From Symsagittifera roscoffensis (lineage: Eukaryota; Xenacoelomorpha; Acoela; Convolutidae): a DNA stretch of 60,000 nucleotides. Numbering within the stretch: the stretch's first letter is position 1; each line of letters starts with the position of its first letter. Of the stretch, positions 25,420 to 36,785 are shown one piece after another. The position numbers and the translations under genes were made by a program. Location: the NCBI RefSeq assembly GCF_963678635.1, contig NC_087067.1:45768515-45828514 (forward strand). Direction: 5' to 3'. Below the pieces are notes generated by a model. That model saw only the letters and a list, made by a program, of their open reading frames with translations, made no database searches and had not been told where the DNA came from.

Positions 25420-27510
25420 AGCTCTTACCAACCAAAAGGTGTGCCTTTGGAACTCGTCTAGGACAGCTATGTTTCCCGGCTACAACCCATTTTTTTCTTA
25501 ACGTCAATGAATTCTGTTATTATTATCAAGGGAAGCTTATTGCGACCGCTTCTTGAAGATTCGAGCTCTTACCAACCAGAAGGTGCTCCTTTGGAACTAT
25601 TCTAGGTCAGATATGTTTCTTTGCTACACCTCATATTTTTCTTAATGTCAATGAATTCTGATATTTTTATCAATGTAACTTTATTGCGACCGCTTCTTAA
25701 AGAATCGAGCCCTTACCAACCACAAGGTATGCCTTTGGAACTATTCTAGGAAAGCTATGTATCCCGGCTTACCAACCGAAAGGTCTGCCTCTGGAACTAG
25801 TCTAGGACAGCTATGTTTCCCGGCTGCACCTCATATTTTTCTTAACGTCAATGATTTCTGATATTATTATCAATGGAACCTTATTGCGACCGCTTCTTAA
25901 AGATTCGAGCCCTTACCAACCAAAAGATATGCCTCTGGAACTAGTCTAAGACATCTTTGTTTCCCAGCTGCACCTCATATTTTTCTTAATATCAATGAAT
26001 TCTGATATTTTTATCAATGGAACCTTATTGCGACCGCTTCCTAAAGATTCGAACCCTTACCAACCAAAGGGTATGGCATGGGAACTATTCTAGGACAGCT
26101 ATGTTTCCCGGCTACTTCTCATAATTTGCTTAAAGTCAATGAAATCTGATGTAACTATGAATGGAACCTTATTGCCACCGCTTCTTAAAGATTCCAGCCC
26201 TTACCAACCAAAAGGTATGCCTCTGGAACTAGTCTAGGACATCTATGTTTCCCGGCTGCATCTCATATTTTTCTTAACGTCAATGATTTCTGATATTATT
26301 ATCAATGGAACCTTATTGCGACCGCTTCATAAAGATTCGAGCCCTTACCAACCAAAAGGTATGCCTCTGGAACTAGTCTAGGACATCTTTGTTTCCCAGC
26401 TGCACCTCATATTTTTCTTAATGTCAATGAATTCTGATATTTTTATCAATGGAACCTTATTGCGACCGCTTCCTAAAGATTCGAACCCTTACAAACCAAA
26501 GGGTATGGCATGGGAACTATTCTAGGACAGCTATGTTTCCCGGCTACTTCTCATAATTTGCTTAACGTCAATGAAATCTGATGTAACTATGAATGGAACC
26601 TTATTGCGACCGCTTCTTAAAGATTCCATCCCTTACCAACCAAAAGGTATGCCTTTGGAACTGTTCTAGGACAGCTATGTTTCCCGGCTACACCTCATAT
26701 TTTTCTTAACATCAATGAGTTCTGATATTTTTATCAATGGAACCTTATTGCGACCGTTTCGTAAAGACTCGAGCCCTTACCAGCGAAAAGGTATGATTTG
26801 GGAACTATTCTAGGACAGCTATGTTTCACGGCTACACCTCAGATTTTTCTTAACGTCAATGAATTCTGATGTTATCGTCAAATGAACCTTATTGCGACCG
26901 CTTCTAAAGATTCGAGCCCCTAACAACCAAAAATTATGCCTTTAGAACTATTCCAGGACAGCTATGTTATCCGGTTACACCTCATAATTTTCTGAACGTC
27001 AAGGATTTCTGATATTATTATCACTGGAACCTTATTGCGAACACTTTTTAAAGATTCCAGCCCTTACCAACCAAAAGGTATGCATCTGGAACTAGTCTAG
27101 GACATCTATGTTTCCCGGCTGCATCTCATATTTTTCTTAACGTCAATGATTTCTGATATTATTATCAATGGAACCTTATTGCGACCGCTTCATAAAGATT
27201 CGAGCCCTTACCAACCAAAAGGTATGCCTCTGGAACTAGTCTAGGACATCTTTGTTTCCCAGCTGCACCTCATATTTTTCTTCACGTCATTGAATTCTGC
27301 AATTATTATCAATGGAACCTTATTGCGACCGTTTCTTAAAGATTCGAGCCCTTACCAACGAAAAGGTATGATTTGGGAACTATTATATGACAGCTATGTT
27401 TCCCGGCTACACCTCATATTTTTCTTAACGTCGATGAATTCAGATATTATTATCAATAGAACCTTATTTCGACCGCTTCTTAACGATTCGAGCTCTTACC
27501 AACCAAAAGG
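25420..27510 (+). repeat. 2,359-bp-offset duplication, copy 2
   Basis: Second copy of 23,060-25,150. Differences seen by eye are isolated: GTTTCGTAAAG for GTTTCTTAAAG near 26,757, ACCAGCG for ACCAACG near 26,780, and ATGCATCTGG for ATGCCTCTGG near 27,080. The match ends near 27,510, where copy 2 has GGAAAATTTCTAGG and copy 1 has GGAAGTATTCTAGG. Confidence 0.9.
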
Positions 27511-29055
27511 TATGCCTTTGGAAAATTTCTAGGACAGCTTTGTTTCCCGGCTACACCTCAGACTTTTTGTTACGTCATTGAAATCTGGTATTATTATCTA
27601 TGGAACCTTATTGCGACCGCTTCGTGAAATTTTGAGCCTTTACCAACCAAAAGCAGTGCTTTTGGAACTAATCTAGGACAGCTATGTTTCCTGCTACATC
27701 TCGTTTTTTTCTTAGCGTCAATGACTTCTGTTTTTTTTTTCACTTGAACCCTTTTGCGAACGCTTCTTAAAGATTCGAGCCCTTACCAACCAAAAGGTAT
27801 GCCATAGTAATTATTCTAGGATTCTAGCACAGCTATGTTTCCCGGCTGCACCTCATTTTTTTCTTTTCGTCAATAATTTCTGATATTATTGTCAATGAAA
27901 CCTTATTGCGACCGCTTCCTAAAGATTCGAGCCCTTACCAACGAAAAAGTATGCCTCTGGAACTAGTCTAGGACAGCTATGGTTCCCGGCTACACTTCAT
28001 ATGCTTCTTAACTTCAATGAATTCTGATATTTTTATCAATGGAACCTTATTGCGACCGCTTCCTAAAGATTCGAACCTATACCAACCAAAGGGTATGGCA
28101 TGGGAACTATTCTAGGACAGCTATGTTTCCCGGCTACTTCTCATAATTTTCTTAACGTCAATGAATTCTGATGTAACTTTGAATGGAACCTTATTGCGAC
28201 CGCTTCTTAAAGATTCCAGCCCTTACCAACCAAAAGGTATGATTTGGGAACTATTCTAGGACAGCTATATTTCCCGGCTACACCTCATATTTTTCTTAAC
28301 GTCGATGAATTCCGATATTATTATCAATAGAACCTTATTTCGACCGCTTCTTAACGATTCGAGCCCTTACCAACCAAAAGGTATGCCTTTGGAACTGTTC
28401 TAGGACAGCTATGTTTCCCGGCTACACTTCATATTTTTCTTAACGTCATTGAATTGTGAAATTATTATCAATGTAACCTTATTGCGACCGCTTCTTAAAA
28501 ATTCAAGCCCTTAGCAACCAAAAGGTATGCCTTTGGAACTTTTTTAGGAAAGCAATGTTTCCCGAAACCACCTCATATTTTTCTTAACGTCAATGAATTC
28601 TGATATTTTTATCAATGGAACCTTATTGCGACCGCTTCCTAAAGATTCGAACCCATACCAACCAAAGGGTATGGCATGGGAACTATTCTAGGACAGCTAT
28701 GTTTCCCGGCTACTTCTCATAATTTTCTTAACGTCAATGAATTCTGATGTAACTTTGAATGGAACCTTATTGCGACCGCTTCTTAAAGATTCCAGCCCTT
28801 ACCAACCAAAAGGTATGATTTGGGAACTATTCTAGGACAGCTATGTTTCCCGGCTACACCTCATATTTTTCTTAACGTCGATGAATTCCGATATTATTAT
28901 CAATAGTACCTTATTTCGACCGCTTCTTAACGATTCGAGCCCTTACCAACCAAAAGGTATGCCTTTGGAACTGTTCTAGGACAGCTATGTTTCCCGGCTA
29001 CACTTCATATTTTTCTTAACGTCATTGAATTGTGAAATTATTATCAATGTAACCT
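27033..29055 (+). repeat. 2,023-bp tandem duplication, copy 1
   Basis: GAACACTTTTTAAAGATTCC at 27,039 recurs at 29,062, CCCGAAACCACCTC at 28,561 recurs at 30,584, and GGGTATGGCATGGG at 28,091 recurs at 30,114. All offsets are 2,023 bp. The block includes a monomer with a run of ten T (CTTCTG-T10-CACTTG, near 27,731) and one with the GGATTCTAGCAC insertion near 27,829. It also contains the founder 576-bp tetramer step (28,091 to 28,667). Confidence 0.9.
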
Positions 29056-31080
29056 TATTGCGAACACTTTTTAAAGATTCCAGCCCTTACCAACCAAAAG
29101 GTATGCATCTGGAACTAGTCTAGGACATCTATGTTTCCCGGCTGCATCTCATATTTTTCTTAACGTCAATGATTTCTGATATTATTATCAATGGAACCTT
29201 ATTGCGACCGCTTCATAAAGATTCGAGCCCTTACCAATCAAAAGGTATGCCTCTGGAACTAGTCTAGGACATCTTTGTTTCCCAGCTGCACCTCATATTT
29301 TTCTTCACGTCATTGAATTCTGCAATTATTATCAATGGAACCTTATTGCGACCGTTTCTTAAAGATTCGAGCCCTTACCAACGAAAAGGTATGATTTGGG
29401 AACTATTATATGACAGCTATGTTTCCCGGCTACACCTCATATTTTTCTTAACGTCGATGAATTCAGATATTATTATCAATAGAACCTTATTTCGACCGCT
29501 TCTTAACGATTCGAGCTCTTACCAACCAAAAGGTATGCCTTTGGAAAATTTCTAGGACAGCTTTGTTTCCCGGCTACACCTCAGACTTTTTGTTACGTCA
29601 TTGAAATCTGGTATTATTATCTATGGAACCTTATTGCGACCGCTTCGTGAAATTTTGAGCCTTTACCAACCAAAAGCAGTGCTTTTGGAACTAATCTAGG
29701 ACAGCTATGTTTCCTGCTACATCTCGTTTTTTTCTTAGCGTCAATGACTTCTGTTTTTTTTTTCACTTGAACCCTTTTGCGAACGCTTCTTAAAGATTCG
29801 AGCCCTTACCAACCAAAAGGTATGCCATAGTAATTATTCTAGGATTCTAGCACAGCTATGTTTCCCGGCTGCACCTCATTTTTTTCTTTTCGTCAATAAT
29901 TTCTGATATTATTGTCAATGAAACCTTATTGCGACCGCTTCCTAAAGATTCGAGCCCTTACCAACGAAAAAGTATGCCTCTGGAACTAGTCTAGGACAGC
30001 TATGGTTCCCGGCTACACTTCATATGCTTCTTAACTTCAATGAATTCTGATATTTTTATCAATGGAACCTTATTGCGACCGCTTCCTAAAGATTCGAACC
30101 CATACCAACCAAAGGGTATGGCATGGGAACTATTCTAGGACAGCTATGTTTCCCGGCTACTTCTCATAATTTTCTTAACGTCAATGAATTCTGATGTAAC
30201 TTTGAATGGAACCTTATTGCGACCGCTTCTTAAAGATTCCAGCCCTTACCAACCAAAAGGTATGATTTGGGAACTATTCTAGGACAGCTATATTTCCCGG
30301 CTACACCTCATATTTTTCTTAACGTCGATGAATTCCGATATTATTATCAATAGAACCTTATTTCGACCGCTTCTTAACGATTCGAGCCCTTACCAACCAA
30401 AAGGTATGCCTTTGGAACTGTTCTAGGACAGCTATGTTTCCCGGCTACACTTCATATTTTTCTTAACGTCATTGAATTGTGAAATTATTATCAATGTAAC
30501 CTTATTGCGACCGCTTCTTAAAAATTCAAGCCCTTAGCAACCAAAAGGTATGCCTTTGGAACTTTTTTAGGAAAGCAATGTTTCCCGAAACCACCTCATA
30601 TTTTTCTTAACGTCAATGAATTCTGATATTTTTATCAATGGAACCTTATTGCGACCGCTTCCTAAAGATTCGAACCCATACCAACCAAAGGGTATGGCAT
30701 GGGAACTATTCTAGGACAGCTATGTTTCCCGGCTACTTCTCATAATTTTCTTAACGTCAATGAATTCTGATGTAACTTTGAATGGAACCTTATTGCGACC
30801 GCTTCTTAAAGATTCCAGCCCTTACCAACCAAAAGGTATGATTTGGGAACTATTCTAGGACAGCTATATTTCCCGGCTACACCTCATATTTTTCTTAACG
30901 TCGATGAATTCCGATATTATTATCAATAGAACCTTATTTCGACCGCTTCTTAACGATTCGAGCCCTTACCAACCAAAAGGTATGCCTTTGGAACTGTTCT
31001 AGGACAGCTATGTTTCCCGGCTACACTTCATATTTTTCTTAACGTCATTGAATTGTGAAATTATTATCAATGTAACCTTA
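29056..31080 (+). repeat. 2,023-bp tandem duplication, copy 2
   Basis: Collinear repeat of 27,033-29,055 with the same ten-T monomer near 29,754 and the same GGATTCTAGCAC insertion near 29,843. Differences noticed are single bases, such as ACCAATCAAAAGG for ACCAACCAAAAGG near 29,235, CATACCAACC for TATACCAACC near 30,101, and AATAGAACC for AATAGTACC near 30,925. Confidence 0.88.
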
Positions 31081-31480
31081 TTGCGACCGCTTCTTAAAAA
31101 TTCAAGCCCTTAGCAACCAAAAGGTATGCCTTTGGAACTTTTTTAGGAAAGCAATGTTTCCCGAAACCACCTCATATTTTTCTTAACGTCAATGAATTCT
31201 GATATTTTTATCAATGGAACCTTATTGCGACCGCTTCCTAAAGATTCGAACCCATACCAACCAAAGGGTATGGCATGGGAACTATTCTAGGACAGCTATG
31301 TTTCCCGGCTACTTCTCATAATTTTCTTAACGTCAATGAATTCTGATGTAACTTTGAATGGAACCTTATTGCGACCGCTTCTTAAAGATTCCAGCCCTTA
31401 CCAACCAAAAGGTATGATTTGGGAACTATTATAGGACAGCTATGTTTCCCGGCTACACCTCATATTTTTCTTAACGTCGA
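30114..31480 (+). repeat. Tetramer higher-order repeat, 576 bp
   Basis: GGGTATGGCATGGG occurs at 30,114, 30,690 and 31,266, giving steps of exactly 576 bp, four times 144. Each copy runs through four recognisable monomers: GGTATGGCATGGG, GATGTAACTTTGAATGG with GGTATGATTTGGG, GTCGATGAATTCCGATATT, and GTCATTGAATTGTGAAATT with GGAACTTTTTTAGG. This is the same block whose founder copies lie at 28,091 and 28,667. Confidence 0.92.
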
Positions 31481-33510
31481 TGAATTCCGATATTATTATC
31501 AATAGTACCTTATTTCGACCGCTTCTTAACGATTCGAGCCCTTACCAACCAAAAGGTATGCCTTTGGAACTGTTCTAGGACAGCTATGTTTCCCGGCTAC
31601 ACTTCATATTTTTCTTAACGTCATTGAATTGTGAAATTATTATCAATGTAACCTTATTGCGACCGCTTCTTAAAAATTCGAGCCCTTAGCAACCAAAAGG
31701 TATGATTTGCGAACTATTCTAGGACAGCTATATTTCCCGGCTACATATTTTTCTTAACGTCGATGAATTCCGATATTATTATCAATGGAACCTTATTGCG
31801 ACCGCTTCTTAACGATTCGAGCCCTTACCAACCAAAAGGTATGCCTTTGGAACTTTTTTAGGAAAGCGATGTTTCCCGAAACCACCTCATATTTTTCTTA
31901 ACGTCAATGAATTCTGATATTTTTATCAATGGAACCTTATTGCGACCGCTTCCTAAAGATTCGAACCCATACCAACCAAAGGGTATGGCATGGGAACTAT
32001 TCTAGGACAGCTATGTTTCCCGGCTACTTCTCATAATTTTCTTAACGTCAATGAATTCTGATGTAACTTTGAATGGAACCTTATTGCGACCGCTTCTTAA
32101 AGATTCCAGCCCTTACCAACCAAAAGGTATGATTTGGGAACTATTCTAGGACAGCTATGTTTCCCGGCTACACCTCATATTTTTCTTAACGTCGATGAAT
32201 TCCGATATTATTATCAATAGTACCTTATTTCGACCGCTTCTTAACGATTCGAGCCCTTACCAACCAAAAGGTATGCCTTTGGAACTGTTCTAGGACAGCT
32301 ATGTTTCCCGGCTACACTTCATATTTTTCTTAACGTCATTGAATTGTGAAATTATTATCAATGTAACCTTATTGCGACCGCTTCTTAAAAATTCGAGCCC
32401 TTAGCAACCAAAAGGTATGATTTGCGAACTATTCTAGGACAGCTATATTTCCCGGCTACATATTTTTCTTAACGTCGATGAATTCCGATATTATTATCAA
32501 TGGAACCTTATTGCGACCGCTTCTTAACGATTCGAGCCCTTACCAACCAAAAGGTATGCCTTTGGAACTTTTTTAGGAAAGCGATGTTTCCCGAAACCAC
32601 CTCATATTTTTCTTAACGTCAATGAATTCTGATATTTTTATCAATGGAACCTTATTGCGACCGCTTCCTAAAGATTCGAACCCATACCAACCAAAGGGTA
32701 TGGCATGGGAACTATTCTAGGACAGCTATGTTTCCCGGCTACTTCTCATAATTTTCTTAACGTCAATGAATTCTGATGTAACTTTGAATGGAACCTTATT
32801 GCGACCGCTTCTTAAAGATTCCAGCCCTTACCAACCAAAAGGTATGATTTGGGAACTATTCTAGGACAGCTATGTTTCCCGGCTACACCTCATATTTTTC
32901 TTAACGTCGATGAATTCCGATATTATTATCAATAGTACCTTATTTCGACCGCTTCTTAACGATTCGAGCCCTTACCAACCAAAAGGTATGCCTTTGGAAC
33001 TGTTCTAGGACAGCTATGTTTCCCGGCTACACTTCATATTTTTCTTAACGTCATTGAATTGTGAAATTATTATCAATGTAACCTTATTGCGACCGCTTCT
33101 TAAAAATTCGAGCCCTTAGCAATCAAAAGGTATGATTTGCGAACTATTCTAGGACAGCTATATTTCCCGGCTACATATTTTTCTTAACGTCGATGAATTC
33201 CGATATTATTATCAATGGAACCTTATTGCGACCGCTTCTTAACGATTCGAGCCCTTACCAACCAAAAGGTATGCCTTTGGAACTTTTTTAGGAAAGCGAT
33301 GTTTCCCGAAAACACCTCATATTTTTCTTAACGTCAATGAATTCTGATATTTTTATCAATGGAACCTTATTGCGACCGCTTCCTAAAGATTCGAACCCAT
33401 ACCAACAAAAGGGTATGGCATGGGAACTATTCTAGGACAGCTATTTTTCCCGGCTACTTCTCATAATTTTCTTAACGTCAATGAATTCTGATGAAACTTT
33501 GAATGGAACC
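31266..33510 (+). repeat. Pentamer higher-order repeat, 715 bp, three copies, derived from the 576-bp tetramer
   Basis: GGGTATGGCATGGG at 31,266, 31,981, 32,696 and 33,411 gives three steps of exactly 715 bp. The first four monomers are those of the adjacent tetramer. The fifth is an added unit marked by GGTATGATTTGCGAAC and a ~10-bp deletion that fuses GGCTACA to TATTTTTCTTAACG (near 31,740, 32,455 and 33,170), so five monomers make 715 and not 720 bp. Copies look almost identical, with isolated changes in the last (ACAAAAGGG, GCTATTTTTCCC, GATGAAAC near 33,405-33,493). Confidence 0.93.
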
Positions 33511-33789
33511 TTATTGCGACCGCTTCTTAAAGATTCCAGCCATTACCAACCAAAAGGTATGCCTTTGGAAAATTTCTAGGACAGCTTTGTTTCCCGGCTA
33601 CACCTCAGACTTTTCTTAACGTCATTGAAATCTGGTATTATTATCTATGGAACCTTATTGCGACCACTTCTTAAAAATTTGAGCCTTTACCAACCAAAAG
33701 CAGTGCTTTTGGAACTAATCTAGGACAGCTATGTTTCCGGCTACATCTCATTTTTTTCTTAGCGTCAATGACTTCTGATTTTTTTTTCA

Positions 33790-34350
33790 CTTGAACCCTG
33801 TTGCGAACGCTTCTTAAAGATTCGAGCCCTTACCAACCAAAAGGTATGCCATAGGAATTATTCTAGGATTCTAGCACAGCTATGTTTCCCGGCTGCACCT
33901 CATTTTTTTCTTTTCGTCAATGATTTCTGATATTATTGTCAATGAAACCTTTTTGCGACCGCTTCTTAAAGGTTTGAGCCCTTACCAACCAAAAGGTATG
34001 CCTTTGGAACTATTCTAGGATTCTAGCACAGCTATGTTTCCCGGCTACACCTCATTTTTTTCTTTTCGTCAATGATTTCTGATATTATTGTCAATGAAAC
34101 CTTTTTGCGACCGCTTCTTAAAGGTTCGAGCCCTTATCAACCAAAAGGTATGCCTTTGGAACTATTCTAGGATTCTAGCACAGCTATGTTTCTCGGCTGC
34201 ACCTCATTTTTTTCTTTTCGTCAATGATTTCTGATATTATTGTCAATGAAACCTTATTGCGACCGCTTCCTAAAGATTGGAGCCCTTACCAACGAAAAGG
34301 TATGCCTCTGGAACTAGTCTAGGACAGCTATGGTTCCCGGCTACACTTCA
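33790..34350 (+). repeat. Long-variant monomer (152 bp) tandemly repeated three times
   Basis: GGATTCTAGCACAGC begins at 33,866, 34,018 and 34,170, two steps of exactly 152 bp. Each monomer carries an insertion that doubles ATTCTAG (TTCTAGGATTCTAGCAC), the TTTTTTCTTTTCGTCAATG form of the T tract, and ATTATTGTCAATGAAACC. The 152-bp length distinguishes these from the normal 143-145-bp unit. Single copies of the insertion occur earlier near 27,829 and 29,843. Confidence 0.9.
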
Positions 34351-34590
34351 TATGCTTCTTAACGTCAATGAATTCTGATGTAACTATGAATGGAACCTTA
34401 TTGCGACCGCTTCTTAAAGATTCCAGCCCTTACCAACCAAAAGGTATGCCTTTGGAACTTTTTTAGGAAAGCAATGTTTCCCAAAAACACCTCATGTTTT
34501 TCTTAACGTCAATGAATTCTGATATTTTTATCAATGGAATTTTATTGCAACCGCTTCTTAAAGATTCGAGCACTTACCAATCAAAAGGTG

Positions 34591-36785
34591 TGCCTTTGGA
34601 ACTATTCTAGGACATTTATGTTTCCCGGCCACACCTCATATTTTTCTTAACGTCAATGAAATCTGATATTATTATCAATGGAATCTTTTTGCAACCGCTT
34701 CTTAAAGATTCGAGCCCTTACCAACCAAAAGGCATGCCTTTGGAACTATTCTAGGACAGATATGTTTTCCGGCTACACCTCAGATTTTTCTTAACGTCAA
34801 GGAATTCTGATATTATTATCAACCGAACCTTATTGCGACCGCTTCTTAAAGATTCCAGCCCTTACCAACCAAAATGTATGCCTTTGGAACTATTCTAGGA
34901 CATTTATGTTTCCCGGCCACACCTCATATTTTTCTTAACGTCAATGAGTTCTGATATTATTATCAATGGAATCTTATTGCGACCGCTTCTTAAAGATTCG
35001 AGCCCGTAGCAACCAAAAAGTATGCCTTTGGAACTATTCTAGGACAGCTATGTTCCCGGCTACACCTTATATTTTTCTTAACGTCAATGAATTCTGATGT
35101 TATTATCAATGGAACCTTCTTGCGACCGCTTCTTACAGATTCGAGCCCTTACGAACCAAAAGGTATGCCTTTGGAACTATTCTAGGACAGATACGTTTTT
35201 CCGGTTACACCTCATATTTTTCTAAACGTCAATGAATTCTGATATTATTATCAATGGAATCTTATTGCGACCGCTTCTTAAAGATTCGAGCCCTTACGAA
35301 CCAAAAGGTATGCCTTTGGAACTATTCTAGGACAGCTATGTTCCCGGCTACAACTTATATTTTTCTTAACGTCAATGAATTCTGATGTTATTATCAATCG
35401 AGCTTTTTTGCGACCGCTTCTTAAAGATTCCAGCCCTTACCAACCAAAGTGTATGCCTTTGGAACTATTCTAGGACGTTTATGTTTCCCGGCCACACCTC
35501 ATATTTTTCTTAACATCAATCAATTCTGATATTATCATCAATGGAATCTTATTGCGACCGCTTCTTAAAGATTCCAGCCCTTACCAACCAAAATGTATGC
35601 CTTTGGAACTATTCTAGGACGTTTATGTTTCCCGGCCACACCTTATATTTTTCTTAACGTCAATGAATTCTGATATTATTATCAATGGAACCTTATTGCG
35701 ACCACTTCCTAAAGATTCGAGCCCTTACCAACCGAAAGCTATGCTTTTGGAACTAATTTAGGACAGCAATGTTTCCCGGCTACACCTAATTTTTTTCTGA
35801 ACGTCAATGAATTCTGATACTGTTATCAATGGAACTTTATTACAATGGTATTATTATCAATGGATTCTTATTGCGACAGTTTCTTAAAGATTCGAGCGCT
35901 TGCCAACCAAAAGGTTTGCCTTTGGAACTGTTCTAGGACAGCAATGTTTCCCGACTACACCTCATATTTTTCTTAAAGTCAATGAATTCTGATATTATTA
36001 TGAAAGGAATCTTATTGCGACCGCTTCTTAAAGATTCGAGCCCATACCAACCAAAATGTATGCCTCTGGAACTATTCTAGGACATTTATGTTTCCCGGCC
36101 ACACCTCATATCATTTTACTTAACGTCAATGAGTTCTGATATTAATGTCAATGGAACCTTTTTGCGACCGCTTCCTAAAGATTCGAGCCCTTACCAACCG
36201 AAAGCAGTGCCTTGCGAACTATTCTAGGACAGCAATGTTTCCCGACTACACCTCATATTTTTCTTAACGTCAAGGAATTCTGATATTATTATCAATGGAA
36301 TCTTATTGCGCCACTTCTTAAAGATTCCAGCCCTAACCAACCAAAAAGTCTGTCTTTGGAACTATTTTAGGACATTTATGTTTCCCGGCCACACCTCATA
36401 GTTTTTTTAACGTCAATGAATTCTGATATTTTTATCAATGAAATTTTATTGCGACCGCTTCTTAAAGATTCGAGCCCGTACCAACCAAAAGGTATGCCTT
36501 TGGAACTATTCTAGGGCAGCGATGTTTCCAGGTTACACTTCATTTTTTTTCACTTAACGTCAACGAATTCTGATATTATTATCAATGGAACCTTATTGCT
36601 AACGCTTCTTAAAGATTCGAGCCCTTACCAGCCAAAAGCTATGCCTTTGGAACTATTCTAGGACAGCTATGTTTCCCGACTACACCTCATTTTTTTCTTA
36701 ACGTCAATGAATTCTGATATTATTTTCAATGGAACCTTATTGCGACCAATTCTTAAAGATTCGAGCCCTTACTAATCAAACGGTA
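34591..36785 (+). repeat. 2,195-bp tandem duplication, copy 1
   Basis: GACATTTATG at 34,611 recurs at 36,806, and TACAATGGTATTATTATC at 35,841 recurs at 38,036, both 2,195 bp apart. All fifteen or so intervening monomers keep order and variants, including ATACGTTTTTCCGG near 35,190 and ATCATTTTACTTAACG near 36,110. It begins the zone in which GGACATTTATG and CCCGGCCACACC replace GGACAGCTATG and CCCGGCTACACC. Edges are good to about 30 bp. Confidence 0.93.
35836..35870 (+). repeat. Partial internal duplication within a monomer (also at 38,031)
   Basis: After TGTTATCAATGGAACTTTATT the sequence steps back to CAATGGTATTATTATCAATGG, so the ATTATCAATGGA segment of the unit occurs twice within one monomer, adding roughly 30 bp. 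The identical structure 2,195 bp downstream shows it predates that duplication. Confidence 0.8.

Noticed and set aside
27731-27740. Ten-T run as a Pol III terminator or poly-A tail (on the minus strand) of a retroelement
   Set aside because: It lies inside a normal monomer at the TTATTATCA position and recurs only by the 2,023-bp duplication (near 29,754; shortened near 33,780). There is no adjoining foreign sequence. It is local expansion of the T-rich tract.
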